From Termitomyces sp. T153 (taxonomy: Eukaryota; Basidiomycota; Agaricomycetes; Agaricales; Lyophyllaceae): 64,000 nt of DNA. The notes beneath the pieces were generated by a model, which was not told the origin of the DNA, did not search any database, and saw nothing but the letters and a program-made list of their open reading frames with translations. Positions 34,327-47,100 of the stretch are shown piece after piece (positions within the stretch are counted from its first letter, which is position 1; every line of letters begins with the position of its first letter). The stretch lies in contig JACKQL020000005.1 in NCBI GenBank assembly GCA_018296165.2, positions 930,001-994,000 on the forward strand, given 5' to 3'. A program made the position numbers and the translations under genes.

Positions 34327-36133
34327 ATGGATCGGAAAGTCATTATTGATGATCGAGATTCTGAAGTTGTATATTCCGGTCAATGGAAGTTGGGAGGTGC
34401 GTCGAAAGAGTATCGCTCAACGATACATGAGACGCACACGGCGGGCGCGATCGCAAGATTCTCGTTCAATGGTGCCATTCTTCACCTCTCCTTGAAATTC
34501 ATATATTAATGGAGCCTGACTCATTTCAGGTTCATTCGTCGCTGTCTATGGCACTATCTCAGATGCTGCAGTGTCCACTTACAGCATTGATAATTCAAAA
34601 TCTTATACCTACGCCGCCAAACCTACCTCACATGTGCAATATAAACAACAATTTTTCGCATCATCCCGCCTTCCAGATGGCGGCCACACTCTTGTCGTCA
34701 CCTCCGTCCTTTCGAATGTCACGTTGTGGATTGATTATTTCGAATACACTCCAGTGGCGAATATCACAGCTAAAACGGTAGCAAGTACACACAGCATCGG
34801 TATTGCTGTCCCTACCATTGATTTTCCAGCTACGAAGACAAGAACAATCCCACTGTCTATTGTTTCAACTGGTCATGCGCAAACCACAACTCGATCTCCT
34901 ACTACTTTCAGCAACGCGAGCCATCCACCTTCTGTGAGAAGTTCACTTACTACAACAAACCATCTGCCTTCTACCACGAAAGAATCACTCACCACAACCA
35001 CATCCTCTACCTTGAATTGGACGCGTACCGTACTAACACTGGTAGCGCACAGCACACCTAGCAAAACAACGACCTCAACGTCTACGAGCAGTACCCCTGC
35101 CACAAGTAGGACCCGACTCTCTACTCCTTCCAACAGCACGCATACTACATCAACACCGCGATTAGGTTCCAGTACACATAAAGCAATCTCGACCCAACTC
35201 TCTACTTTTATCAGCAATGTAACGACTTTACATTCCTTCACTTCCATCGCACCTCATGTGTCTAGTTCAATAACAATACACTCTATCACTCCTACTAGCG
35301 TGGCACCTATCCAAGCAACGATCTCGCCCTCTACCACTTCCAGCATTACACTTACCACAACAATGGACCGACCCTCTATTACCAACATCACAAATACCAC
35401 AACAACACTCTCCACTATCTTTGGCAGTAGAGTACCTATTTCACTGATCTCACTCTCTACCGCTTCCACCAGTGCCCCTACCGCAATATCAACTCTGTTG
35501 CGAATAGTTTCATCCACTAGAGAACTTAAGCCACTCTCTACTTCCAGCAGCGCGCCTACCATAACGACCTCCGCCTCTGCAGATGATACAGCCACAACTC
35601 TGATCCCATCTTCTGATATTTTCGGCATCACTCCTAACACAACTCTAATCTCGGCCTCTAATACTACTTTTAGCCCGAAAACTACTCTCACTACCTCTCA
35701 TACAACCAGTCCGGATACCACTCTCTTGAGTGGTTCCAACGCATCGAGTCACCCAGTATCTGCAACGCCGACAGACCACCAGGTTTCAAATCCCAGCCCA
35801 CCTCCCAGTGGAGCCGAAATCATCGGAAGCACAATCGGAGGAGTTGTCCTGCTCCTTCTGGCAGTATCTCTCTTTTTCTATCGTCGACGACGCAGAGCTA
35901 CCATTACAAGTACGTTTTCATCCGTTGAGTATTCTTACCTTCCAACATCGTTTTCAGGATACAATGACGATGAGTTACAGGCTATGATTACACCCTTCAT
36001 AGTTAATCCACCGAGGACGAGGCAAATGTATGAGGCAACAGAACATACTGAGGCTTCTGTCGTACGCCAGCCTTTATTAACTCCCAATCGTCGTCGCCAG
36101 CATAATAACCTAACCCAATCGTACGTGCTATGA
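34327..36133 (+). CDS. Mucin-like single-pass membrane protein with N-terminal beta-sandwich
   Basis: Exons 34327-34471, 34530-35909 and 35958-36133. The second intron is 48 bp with no stop and could be retained without breaking frame. The N-terminal ~140 residues (IIDDRDSEVVYSGQW, YRSTIHETHTAGAIARFSF, SFVAVYGTISD, NVTLWIDYFEYTP) resemble the lectin-like beta-sandwich domain common in Agaricomycete membrane proteins. About 300 residues of Ser/Thr-rich stalk follow. Then come one transmembrane helix (IGGVVLLLLAVSLFFYRRRR) and a cytoplasmic tail of about 80 residues. No classical signal peptide is visible, so the topology relies on the single helix. Likely a cell-surface sensor or adhesion protein; function unknown. 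Confidence 0.85.
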
Positions 36134-37471
36134 TCAAACGGAGATATGACTGGGCACCACGGATTGTTCAACCTCAGGCTCGAGTAGTTTGATTACCGGA
36201 GTTTTCATAGGTTGCGATAGCTCTTTATGTTACTCTGAATAGAAATTCGCTGGACGTGGGGAGATTACGGATGGTGTCATGTCGCAGGTCATGCACCTAG
36301 TCCTGAGTTTAGTGCTATGTGAAAGAAGCTCGATATGATTTGTCAAGAGCATCGTCGTACGAACCTTGTCTAGAATTTCTAGAAGTTAATCCGAACTTTG
36401 ATTTCCCGTACAACTCTCCGCGATGTACATATCTTCTAGTATAGACCCCAATATTTCCACTGTGCAAGTGCATTGCATAATCCTATAGATATATGCATTT
36501 GAATCTGAGGTGAAACACTAAGCATTACCCGTGCGGTCTCTGACTTGGTTGCCTGCAATTCTACGCATGAGCGGAATGTTGTGGATGTCATGAAGTTTCA
36601 ACTCCAGCCTGGGCAGAACAGCTCGCTTTCTTTGTGGCGGTCAGGAATCTTTTGTGGGCCCATTAAAAAAAGCTGGTTACCAGTGTCGGACCTTGGTACA
36701 TCATGTACTGACGGAGAGAGCGGTGATTTTATAACCCCTTATGTAAAAACCCGTGGGATTTGGCCTCAAGTTCAACCCTGGTTTGTCTGCCATCATGCAA
36801 GACTTTACACTCCGATTCACGCCATCTTCAGCTACTTATTTGTGAGCCAGCAGCAATTCAATCACCTCGACTGTCAACGCTCATTGATCATCCTTTACTA
36901 GGTATATTCATAGACTTAAGAATTGACATAATCTCCGAACAAGTGCATTCAAAGGCTACTCACTGCCGTAATCTTGCCACGCGTGCCGGCAGCAATCCTG
37001 ATATCTTAAAGTACGGCCACGGCTTATGGCTGCCGTAACCGTTTTTTTTGACGTGAGGTTGACGGGGACTGTGCCCGTGAACGGACGACGTGCACTCTGA
37101 CAGTGGCACGAACAAATTTGAAGGGTCCTGACATACCTAGTCAGGCTCCTGGCTCATGTCTTCCAAGCTGTCTGGTACACGAACGTTAATTGAAAGATTG
37201 ATTCGCTTGAGCTTGATTTTGGATTGATTCGGCCATGCTCAGATGCCAACCTCCTGATTGGACGCAAAAAGGGTCGGTCACACGACAGTCACATCTTATG
37301 TAACAAATCCTCCAGCGTTGCTACCGGGTTGAGGCTGTCTCCAGTGCGTACACGTCGGCGAGCTCTCCTTGTTTCAGCGCCTTCTAAAAAAACTATTTCT
37401 CTTTGTGTATTTCTTTGACTTCCTCTCAAGACTTTCTCCGATCTTCGAGAATCCATAGGCAGCATTTCAAG
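36134..37471. other. Intergenic region without a supported gene
   Basis: The frame at 36545-36901 (plus) contains readable stretches but no family motif or splice support. The last ~200 bp before 37472 are pyrimidine-rich and probably form the promoter and 5' UTR of the Kre9-like gene. Confidence 0.35.
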
Positions 37472-38164
37472 ATGCGTTTCTTGAAAAAGCTTCCGGCGGT
37501 TTATCTCGTACTAGCTTGTATGGAACCGGGTAGCTCATGTACGTGGTCTTTTGTGGATGCAGGTCATGACTTGAGATATGTTGACGACGTTCAACGGTAG
37601 CTTATTTCATCATAACGGAGCCCACACGCGATACACAATGGGCGTTGGGCACTCCAAATCCTATATCATGGACGAAGGGCGTTCTGGACGATATTGCTAG
37701 CTTTGATGTAGAAATGGCACGGCTCGACTCTGACGGACTCACTTTTGTAGCCCAAAATGGTGAACATACGACCATCATCACCATTAAAATTATACTGACC
37801 CGATTAATTTCAAAATCACACAGTTCCTGCGGCCCACTCATCATTGAACATCCTACTACAAGATGTTCCACTAGGCGACGACTACTTCTTGTTATTCATG
37901 AACTCGACCCATGGGGTCACATATGCCACATCACCTCGGTTCAGCGTTGTTTCTGGATCTTCCTCTAAAAGCACGGCATCGGTAGTGTCCGACGTGCAGA
38001 CAGTGACGGTCAATGGGGCACCAAACCCCACGCAGCAATTTGCTGTGACATTCCCTGCAATGGAGAATAGAGGTTTCGCGAGCTGGGGGGATGCACGTCA
38101 GGCCTGGAGCTTGGGGAGTGTGCTAGTGGGTTGTGTGGTAGGTGTTGTATGGACACTGCGGTAA
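37472..38164 (+). CDS. Kre9/Knh1-type secreted, probably GPI-anchored cell-wall protein
   Basis: Three exons, 37472-37517, 37601-37759 and 37824-38164, join in frame into about 181 residues. A signal peptide (MRFLKKLPAVYLVLAS) leads into YFIITEPTRDTQWALG and ISWTKG. Further on are DGLTFVAQN and DYFLLFMNSTHGVTYATSP. This is the pattern of the Kre9/Knh1-like N-terminal domain found in Ser/Thr-rich GPI proteins of basidiomycetes. The C-terminus is a short Ser/Thr segment and a hydrophobic end (SLGSVLVGCVVGVVWTLR), as expected for a GPI signal. Presumed role: cell-wall glucan assembly or surface structure. The 83-bp first intron is the least certain junction, although it restores the motif perfectly. 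Confidence 0.8.
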
Positions 38165-39639
38165 TACCCATTTTCTCTCTCATTCGGATACTCTGGATTT
38201 CATACGACCACTTGTACTCATCAAACTATTTACACGTTACCCATCTGAACTTCCTCACGTAATGTTACTCACCTTTACGCACGGACACGTTTCTTACATT
38301 TTATCGGACGCCTTGTTACAACCTACTTTTGGCCTTCAAACTATAACTTAGAATATATCAGTGATACTACTTGTATAAACGATTTCTTGGGGTCTAGTGG
38401 ATGAAGGGGCTGAGCGTGATGACAGAGGTAGACTACAGACTCGCCAGAGACTCTGGTAATCTCTAGGTGGCATAAGTGGAACAACTCTCGAAGCTAAGCA
38501 AAACTTACATGTGAAGGTTGTGCAAGACGAAAAGGCACACGAATTCCCATTACAGTTTACATACAAGATCCCGAAAATTAACTAATAGTATCAACTTTTC
38601 ATGGGAATTCACTGCAGAGCTCATAAGCCTTTTCTGTACGAGTCAAGGTCACAAGCCTCGCTTTTCGACTCGCTGACACAAGTAATGTATTCATTCACTG
38701 GCAACTGCGACCATCCATTCTATCATCCATCGTCGCCAATGTGCCAGCTCAATGCCAGTAGGACAAGATCGAAATAAGACTTTTTGAGCATGACCCTGTG
38801 CTTTTTTTACCCATTCGACTAAGTTACCTTGTGTAGTACCTACTACCTCAGTCTTCAAATTATGCCACCGCGCACAACTTATCTGATATCTTATCATTGC
38901 CAGTCCTATATTCCGTTCCGATTCGCATGACAGAGATTTGGATGCGTTCTCTACGTGGCTTGATGTCAACTCTTGTTTCATGTCATGACTGTTGGTACCC
39001 TGGGCTCGGCTGCGCTGTAAGTAGTCCATGATGGGGAGGCATTCCACTGAGCCGCTTAGTAGAATGTCTCCCAACAGTTCAAAGCAGATATGTCTTGGCC
39101 TCTCCTTGTCATTGGCGTAAGCAATGTCTTCTGCGTGGCAACGAGTCGCCACTTACATTCTTTCCTATGGGTTCTTTCATTCTACTCAGGGACGTGATTC
39201 ACTAACTTCGTTCACTGTGGTCCTAACCGATCGATCAGAGTTGTTCCGATCAATCAGAGTTGTTCAACTTGCTGCTATATGTGGAACCTACATCTCAAGG
39301 CACCGAGGAATATTGATATCCACGCGTCGTGGATATCCTGAGCCAAATGTCTGGGAAAGCGCCCAAAAATCGTGGTAACATGACATCCGAAGTCCTGGTT
39401 TATGTTTGCGAACAAGATCTCCTTAGCAACCTTGAGCGTCCGAGTCAAAGATTGGTCTCCCAGTTGATGGTGCAAACCCAGTTGCATGGTCAAGGGACGT
39501 TGTGTATGTCTATGTGATGCGGTATCAATTCTCGCTTGATCTTGTTTTCTGTCTGAATGGCATCCTGGTGGTCTTATAGGGGAAGACTATTGAACAGGTA
39601 AACAATTTTGCTGAATTGCCGAACAATCCAGATTTGCAC
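38165..39639. other. No supported gene; includes a short hairpin
   Basis: A 153-codon minus frame (38691-39152) and smaller frames show no known motif and could be unrecognised gene pieces. A perfect 10-bp stem with a 3-nt loop, GATATCCACG/CGTGGATATC, lies at 39315-39337. Confidence 0.35.
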
Positions 39640-39850
39640 TTTGAGTGCATCTGTTCTCTCTGTTTTCGTCTCCTTCCATGACCCAATGTTATGTTCAGAG
39701 AATGACTTCTGCATCCGAATGATATAATGACAATCTTTCAATGTAATGTTTGCGTGATCTCTCATATACTTTTCTGAAACCTTTGACCTGTCATCAATTA
39801 AGACATCACTTAGCTTCACTAGTCACTCACTATCAAATATTGATCTCTGT
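39640..39850 (-). repeat. Left copy of a direct repeat bracketing the 40-50 kb element block
   Basis: It resembles 50405-50610 in the same orientation. On the minus strand both copies code similar short peptides (here EKYMRDHANITLKDC; there EKCMREHANVTLKDC), so this looks like duplicated coding DNA. The family is not recognised. Confidence 0.65.
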
Positions 39851-42461
39851 CCCATGTCGGCTCCATCCTCAATTTCAATCTTAAGAATCCCTTCCACGAG
39901 ATAATCCTTGTCTTCAAAGTTGCTGCGTGTTGATCTTCCTTGTATAATATTGTGAACAAAAGATATATTTTGAGCCTGAACAAGCCCTTAATGGTCTATC
40001 AACCTGGCATCAGGCTATATATATATACAGTCATTACTATCCTTCTAATGAGAAGCAGAACACTTTGTGAACTTCTAATATAAATTATAATGGGGAATTG
40101 AGCACATGAGCTATCCACCAAAAATGAATGATCGATACATTCATAACCACTACATCATATGGCCATCAATATTATTCAATTCTGAAGATCAATATACATA
40201 TCCCTCAACCCAAGCTGAACTAAACCTTAACCAGCTGAACATTTTTTCCAACCTTTACCAAACTCCCTAAACAGGCCCTAACCTGCCCATAAGGGTGCTT
40301 GATGGGTATAAATTTATGTATTTTTTGATGCCAGAAGATCATTGGTTCGATCCCCAATATTATTTAATTTACATGTCTTATCACAATGCTGGTTGCAAGA
40401 CTGATGTTCAAACTCGGAACAAAGTTTGCAAAACAGAGTTGTTCAAACATACTCATTACAGGTGCTGACATGGCTCACAATATTTTTTCTGGCACATTTT
40501 TGGAAAACTCAATGTGCAGCATAACTCCAAAAATGATGTCAAATGCTTATGCAACTGAACCAGTTACTCTGCTGCAATATCTATTTGACCCTCAAATGTG
40601 ATAGCTCTCTGTTAGGTCCACATGACCTGGGTGCTCTCTCACCATAGAGCAAATGGCCTGCTAGTTAGAGGACTGCAGTGACCAAGAGACTAATAGAGCA
40701 TTGGAATTTGATGGGAGTTGGACAGATTATCTGGAAGTCCAGAGAATGGTACATTCCTACATAGAAGTATACTCTGTTAGTCAGGAGTCACATTTTTGCC
40801 TGCTCTTTCAGCTTGGCTTGAATAACAGCTGAAACCAATCATTGGCCATCAATCTCACACCATCCATTTCCTCATGATATTGGGCAAATATAAATGCCAT
40901 TTTTTGCACCACAGCTATTTTTGCTAACACACCCATTGTAAAAATGCACAGTGCATATCCAAAAAAGGTGTAGTAGTGCATGCAGTAGGCATATTCTACT
41001 GCAATTTCCCACAAATACATCATCAAGGCCTGGCCAGAGTGTAGCATGCTAACACATCTAAGTCAAAGGGTTACATTGGTGGTTGTGCCTGCATTGCCAC
41101 CAAATGCACTCCTCATCCTCATGTTTAGTTGTCATCCAACTGGGTATTACCACCAGCTCGAACAGGGCCAGGTCCTCTTCATTCTTTTCTCATCTAGGAT
41201 TTGTGCTTCTGTCAAATTTATTATTGCTGAGCAAATATTTTGTTGTCTGCATGTTTTCAGTATTAACAGTCAATACTAGAAGTGCTGTTTGCCTCTCTGC
41301 CAAAGAGTACAACATTGGAGTAGGAAGACCAATAGAAGTAGTCTCCCAGTCCTCCAACAAAGAATGAATTGCATTGTTTGACAATGTTCTTGTTTCAAAT
41401 TCATGCACTTAACAGTGCTAGAACTTATCTGTTCAGCATCTTGTCTTGTTGAGCAATTTGTTGCTCAGACTCTTTAACTTTGTTTGTCTTTTTCTTGCTT
41501 TGCTGTGCAAGGTACAACTGTCTCTCATGACATGTTCTGCTGCTCTGTTATTTTCTCATTCTGAGGCTCTCCCCATGGTTGTTAAAATCTGACTCAGAAT
41601 CACCTATTTGTCACGTTTCCAGTTTTGGCTTGACAGTCACAGTTAAACTTGTCTCTGAGCAAGGATCCAGCTGTACCAGAGCCACACCATCCTCTTTAAT
41701 AAGAGTAGGTAACAATTCTGGCACTACAAATTGCAGCATACCTGGGCTTGCCTTATAAGGAATATTTGTGGGATATTCCTGCAGCACAACTCTGTTTGAA
41801 TCTACTCCTTGTTGTGGTCCATAACAATGTACAATCACATCCCTCTTCCTCTCTAGCACATGCATGGAAGGCTGTTGATTCCCTGCACAACACCACTTGT
41901 GCATGTAATGCTCACAATGGGGACTACAAAGAGTCAGTGAGAGCCCCATTTGTTGACTGCATTCTATCCATGGTACTGCCTGGGTGATCCTCTAACTAGG
42001 GCTCTCCCACTTCCATTTCCTCATCAGGTTGCTTCATTGATGAGCCTGTAAGCAATCCTTCCACACTTGTCACTGTTGCTTCTTGCAACTTTCTCTGATG
42101 CATTTTCCTCAGCTGGCATCTTAGCACTTGCCATGCTTACTTCTGGTCAGTACAAGCTCAGCACCTGAAATAGAAGGGGCTGACTTACCTCCTCTGTATG
42201 TGTTCTTTTGGAATCAACCATTGTTTCATGCTCTGGAATCCATAATTTGTGCTTCTGTGCATTGGAAAATTGTTAAACTGCCAGCTGTTGCTGGTGTCTC
42301 AGACTATTGTTGTCATCCAAAAGTCCAGTTATCACCAGAATGGCCAGCAGGTCCTGCAAGAAGGCTGCATCAGCTGACACTGAATGCCAAGCCACTTCCA
42401 ACCATTGGATCAACCCAGCTATTTGGCTAATTCTGTACCAGTATTGACTCCACAGCCCATC
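39851..42461. other. CpG-poor, decayed element DNA left of the chromovirus
   Basis: Apart from a possible copia-type integrase fragment (40810-41060), no domain is readable. This is the older element into which the chromovirus inserted. Confidence 0.45.
40810..41060 (-). pseudogene. Possible copia-type integrase C-terminal fragment
   Basis: On the minus strand SMLHSGQALMMYLWEIAVEY is similar in pattern to the copia integrase motif in which a short Leu-rich phrase is followed by LWxEAV and a Tyr/His run. The downstream sequence does not continue convincingly. A weak call: only one motif supports it. Confidence 0.35.
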
Positions 42462-42466
42462 CTTTC

Positions 42467-42835
42467 TGTCAGGGGACTTCCATTTCTGACCTCCACAACT
42501 CATTCCAGCACCTCCACAGCTTGTTTAACATCTCTAGGGCTCTTTCTAGAACCCTGGAGATCTCTGGAGAACTGTGGGGTTCTCCATATTACCTCAGCAA
42601 TCATTGCCCTAGGGTTAGGAGTAGCTCCAGTCATCTGTACAGTAGTTCCCATGCCTCCACCACCTGCTGATGCACTGTACCAAGCAGCAGGAATCCTTAG
42701 ACTTGTTCTCTTTGGATTCCCCTCTGCTAGGTGATTAGTTACTGATTGTATCATTGTCCACTCTGCTAATATACTTTGGATTCTCCTCTGCTAGCTGTGT
42801 GACTCTGATCTGCTACTATGGAGGTTGCCCTTACA
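42467..42835 (+). repeat. 5' LTR of the chromovirus
   Basis: Pairs with 48208-48579. It contains AGACTTGTTCT at 42699-42709, the presumed RNA 5' end, which is complementary to the primer-binding site. No clear TATA box is left about 30 bp upstream. Confidence 0.95.
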
Positions 42836-42837
42836 GC

Positions 42838-42848
42838 AGAACAAGTCT
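42838..42848 (+). other. Self-priming primer-binding site of the chromovirus
   Basis: AGAACAAGTCT begins two bases after the LTR and is the exact 11-nt reverse complement of AGACTTGTTCT within the LTR (42699-42709). No match to a tRNA 3' end (TGG start) is seen here. This is the geometry of Tf1/sushi elements, where the mRNA 5' end folds back as primer. Confidence 0.82.
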
Positions 42849-42849
42849 C

Positions 42850-44148
42850 CTAAAACTGGTCTGGAAGCCCCTCACAGCTGCAAGGAACCTCTGAGCCACT
42901 ACCCATTGCCTCCCCACCAGGATTCAGCACATTGGAGTTCACTGTTTCAGCCTACCAACCCAGACACACCCTTGGAGGACCTGGCCCTGCAGGACAAAGC
43001 CTGGACTTGCCTGCTACACTTAGAAACCCAGATGCAATTAACACAATCATTTCTCACCCACCATACTACCAAACTCTCCACCCTCCATCAGACAACAGAT
43101 CTTATCTCCCAATCACTCCAGGCATTGCTTGAATGCCTTAATCCTAACTCTGCCCCTTCCACAGCTGCAGAACCAGCCCCACCCACATCTGCACCCATTT
43201 CCACAGCTCCAGTGACCTTCCAGCCATGGATTCCATGTCCCGCACTACCAGATGCATACAATGGTGCTCACTCCAGCAGGGAGCAATTCCTGCAGTCCTG
43301 CCTCACCTAGATCCACCTTAGTGGGGATGCCTTTGACTCTGACATGTTGAAAACAGCCTGGGTGCTGTCATACATGAAGACTGGACATGCCTCTACCTAC
43401 ATGCTGTGAGTTTTCCATTGCCCCAGAGGTGTTGGAAGCTTTCCAGACTGGGCTGCCTTTGAAAAGGACTTCTGCACAGAGTTTTTCCTGTTAGACCTTG
43501 CCAGGATGGCAGCCTTGATGCTGCATGATAGGGAGCAGTATGGACAAGAAAAGCATATACTGGATGAGTACATTGACTCATTCTGGGCCCTGGTCAAACA
43601 GGCTGCCTACTCCAATGGCCTCCAACTATGCCTCACTTTCTGGGATGGCTTGCACCTCACACTGGTGGAACACATTGACAATCTGGTGGAGGGTTGCCCC
43701 AACAATGAAAAGATTGTGTTGTGGTATGAGGTGGCCTGGGACCAATGGCAACTCATGGAGATCCAGAGGGAGCTCTACTGCCCCCATTCCATGCTATGCC
43801 CCACTCCAACATTCCATGCTATGCCCCACTCCAATCAACAATTTTCACTACTCCACACCTACTTATCCAAGGCTGGCCCTTACTCCAGCCATCCCCATAG
43901 CATGCTCTCTGCTGCTGGGGATCCTCATGGATGTGGATGCCACCTGGCAGCTCCATGCTGCCCTGCCATTATGCCAGAGATGCCAGAAGCTAGGGCACTT
44001 TGCACAGCACTGCCCTCTGGGCTTGGAGGTATGCTACCTTTCCATGGCAGAGCAGGAGGAACTCCTTCTGCAGCTGTTGGCTGCAAAGGATGCTGCCAGA
44101 GCTCTGTTGCTGGACAAGCCAGAGTTGACCCTAGAGGAGATCAGCTGA
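42850..44148 (+). pseudogene. Chromovirus gag remnant
   Basis: Overlapping broken frames show the retrotransposon Gag core (PDAYNGAHSSREQFL, SDMLKTAWVLSYM, LDEYIDSFWALVKQAAY). They end in a CCHC zinc knuckle CQRCQKLGHFAQHC near 43,974-44,015. Stops at about 43,309 and 43,409 and frame changes near 43,830 break it. The presumed start is lost or ambiguous; an ATG at 42818 lies within the LTR end and soon meets a stop. Confidence 0.85.
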
Positions 44149-44155
44149 GCAACAG

Positions 44156-47100
44156 ATGAGGTATATGCCTCTGTCGCTGGGTGCTAACAGGTTCTCATGT
44201 CTGTCAATAGAAAATGAAACTGCCTTTTCTGATGCCCTTTATTCTGAGACAGAAGAACCTCAATGCCCCCCTCCAGACATACAGATATCAACTCTGGAGC
44301 CCCTGCTGAGCTCTCCAACACCTCCAAAGGTCTGTTGGTACAGTTCCACTTGGGCACATTGGATGCTCCAACAGTATGTGATGGCTTCTGGCCTGTCCAC
44401 CAACTCCCTGCATCTTGATGTGGAGATTGAGATGACAGACACTCAGCAAACCCACAGAGTCACAGCTCTTCTGAACAGTGGAGTAATGGGACTGTTCCTG
44501 AACTCAGAATTTGTTAAATGCCATGGCCTGACCATGCAGCCCCTTCCCAAGCCCATTCCTGTCTATAACATTGATGGAATGCCTAACAAAGCAGGTGCCA
44601 TCAACTCCATGGTTGATCTGGTCCTCCATTATTGGAATCATTCAGAGCATGCCATGTTTGCTGTCACCAGCTTGGGAAGGCAGGACATGATCCTTGGTTT
44701 CACATGGCTCTGTGAGCACAACCCTGAGGTCAATTGGACCAAAGGAGAGGTGACCATGAGCAGGTGCCCCCAGAAGTGCTCCACCTATGCTGCATAGGAC
44801 AGGACAGAGTGCTGGACCCAAGTTCAGGAGCATGCAGCTATCTGTGCATGTTGTGCTGGCCCTCTCTTCTTTGCAGATCTAGACCTTTTGGACCCCCTGC
44901 CTCTGGCATTTCCTCATAGAGAGGCCCTCTATAAGGATGACCAGAGCAATGGCAGAGCCTGAGAGGAGGAGTGTGGAGGGGAGTTTGGTGGCACATGCAA
45001 GCCAGAGTTTCTGGACAAAGAAGTAGAAGTGGGGGATCAAATCTATGCTACCACCATACACCTGCCACCCTCTGTCATGGAGATCTGGGCTAGCCAGACC
45101 ATGTCCCAATGACTGGCCCAGGCATTTGCTGCTAATGCTGCATCCTGAGAGTTCTGGGATGTGGTACCCCCCTACCTTCATGCATTTGAGAATGTGTTCT
45201 CCAAAGCCTCATTTGACTTGCTTCTGAAGCACAAGAGGTGGGACCATGCCATTGAACTGCTGCCAGACTCTGCACCCTCCAGCTATAAGGTCTACCTGCT
45301 TGTGCCCAGAGAGCAGGACAAGCTCAATGCATTCCTGCAGGAGAACCTAGACTCTGGTCATATCCACCCATCCAAGTCTCTGATGGCTTCTCTAGTCTTT
45401 TTTATCAAGAAGAAGGATGGTTCACTCTGACTGGTCCAGGACTACCAGGTACTCAATGCCATGATGGTGAAGAACCATTACCCTCTCCCCCTCATCTCTA
45501 AGCTCGTCAACAACCTCTGGAGTGTGCAATACTTCACTAAACTGGATGTTTAGTGGGGTTACAATAACATGCACATTCAGGAAGGAGATGAGTGGAAGGC
45601 CACCTTCTGGACTAACCAGGGATTGTTCAAGCTGCTTGTTATGTTCTTTGGACTCACCAACAGCCCCACTACCTTCTAGACCATGATGAATGACATCTTC
45701 TGGGACCTCATAGCGGAGGGTGTAGTGTGTGTGTACCTGGATGATATCCTCATCTATACTAAAATGCTGGAGGAACACTGTTAGATCACTTGCCTTGTCC
45801 TGGAACATCTCTGCCAGGACTAGTTCTACTTCAAGCTGGAGAAGTGCAAGTTTGAACAAACTCAGATCGAGTACCTTGGCCTGATCATCTCACATGGAGC
45901 TGTGGAGATGGACCTAGTGAAGGTAGCAGGTGTGGCAGAGTGGCTGGAGCCCAAGAACAAGAAGGAGGTGCAGGCATTCCTTGGTTTTGCAAACTTCTAC
46001 CAGAGATTCATCCAGGACTTCTTGCACTACACCCATCCACTATTCAACCTTATGGGAAAGGATGTTACATGGAGTTGGGGACCTCCAGAGCAGACAGCTT
46101 TTGACACTCTCAAGTGCACCATGACCTCTGGACCCATCCTCCTCTTCCTGGATGACAACTCTCCTTTCCAGGTAGAGGCTGACAGCTCCAACTTTGCCAC
46201 TGGGGCTATGCTCTCACAGCAATCTCCAGAAGATGGGAAGTGGCATCCAGTGGCCTTTTACTCCAAGAGCCTGAATGTGGTGGAGCAGAACTACAAGATT
46301 CATGACAAAGAGATGCTGGCCATTATCTGGTCATTCAAGGAGTGGTGGCACTTCTTAGAAGGCATGCAGCACAAGTTTGAGGTCTAGATGGATTACAAGA
46401 ACCTCAAATACTTCTGGACAGCCAAGAAGCTCAATCACCAACAGGCCTGGTGGTCCCTCTACCTCACCAACTTCAACTTCTCTTTGCACCACAAGCCTGG
46501 CTGGAGCATGGGAAAACCAGACACCCTGTCCTGGAGGGTGAACCATGGCATGGGGAAAGGGGATAACAGCAAAATTGTGCTCCTCCACCCTGAATTGTTT
46601 GCAATCCAAGCCATGAAGGGTCTTGCTGTTAAGGGAGCAGAAGCAGACATTCTCTGGGACATACAGTGGGGTAATTGGGACAGTCAGCAGGAGGAGCTTG
46701 TAGTGCAAGCCACTTAGATGCTGAAGTTGGGGCATACCACTGGTGTCAAGGCAGTCCACCCTGATGAATGGGCCCTCCAAGACAGAATCCTGACCTTCTG
46801 AGACAGTATCTATGTTCCCAACATTCCAGAGCTCCACTGGAGGATTGTGGAGCAACACCATGACTCCCACATTGCAGGGCACCAGTGGAAGACACTGGAG
46901 CTAGTATTGTGGAACTACTGGTGGCCCCAGATGTCCTGGTATATTGGGTCTTACACTAGTACCTGCAATCTCTGCCTCTGGACCAAGCCCCAACACCAAC
47001 TCCCCTATGGACAGTTATACCCACTACCTGTGCCTGTGGAGTGATGGAGCATGGCATCCATGGACTTCTTTGTAGAGCTCCCCAATACCCACAGTTATGA

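Noticed and set aside
38691..39152. 153-codon minus frame as a gene
   Set aside because: No recognisable domain, no splice context and no neighbour evidence.
39315..39337. Perfect 10-bp hairpin as a terminator or regulatory site
   Set aside because: No gene ends here and fungal Pol II terminators are not hairpins; kept only as a note.
40340..40365. GGTTCGATCC-like tRNA B box
   Set aside because: No A box or cloverleaf can be drawn around it; probably chance or a decayed SINE-like fragment.
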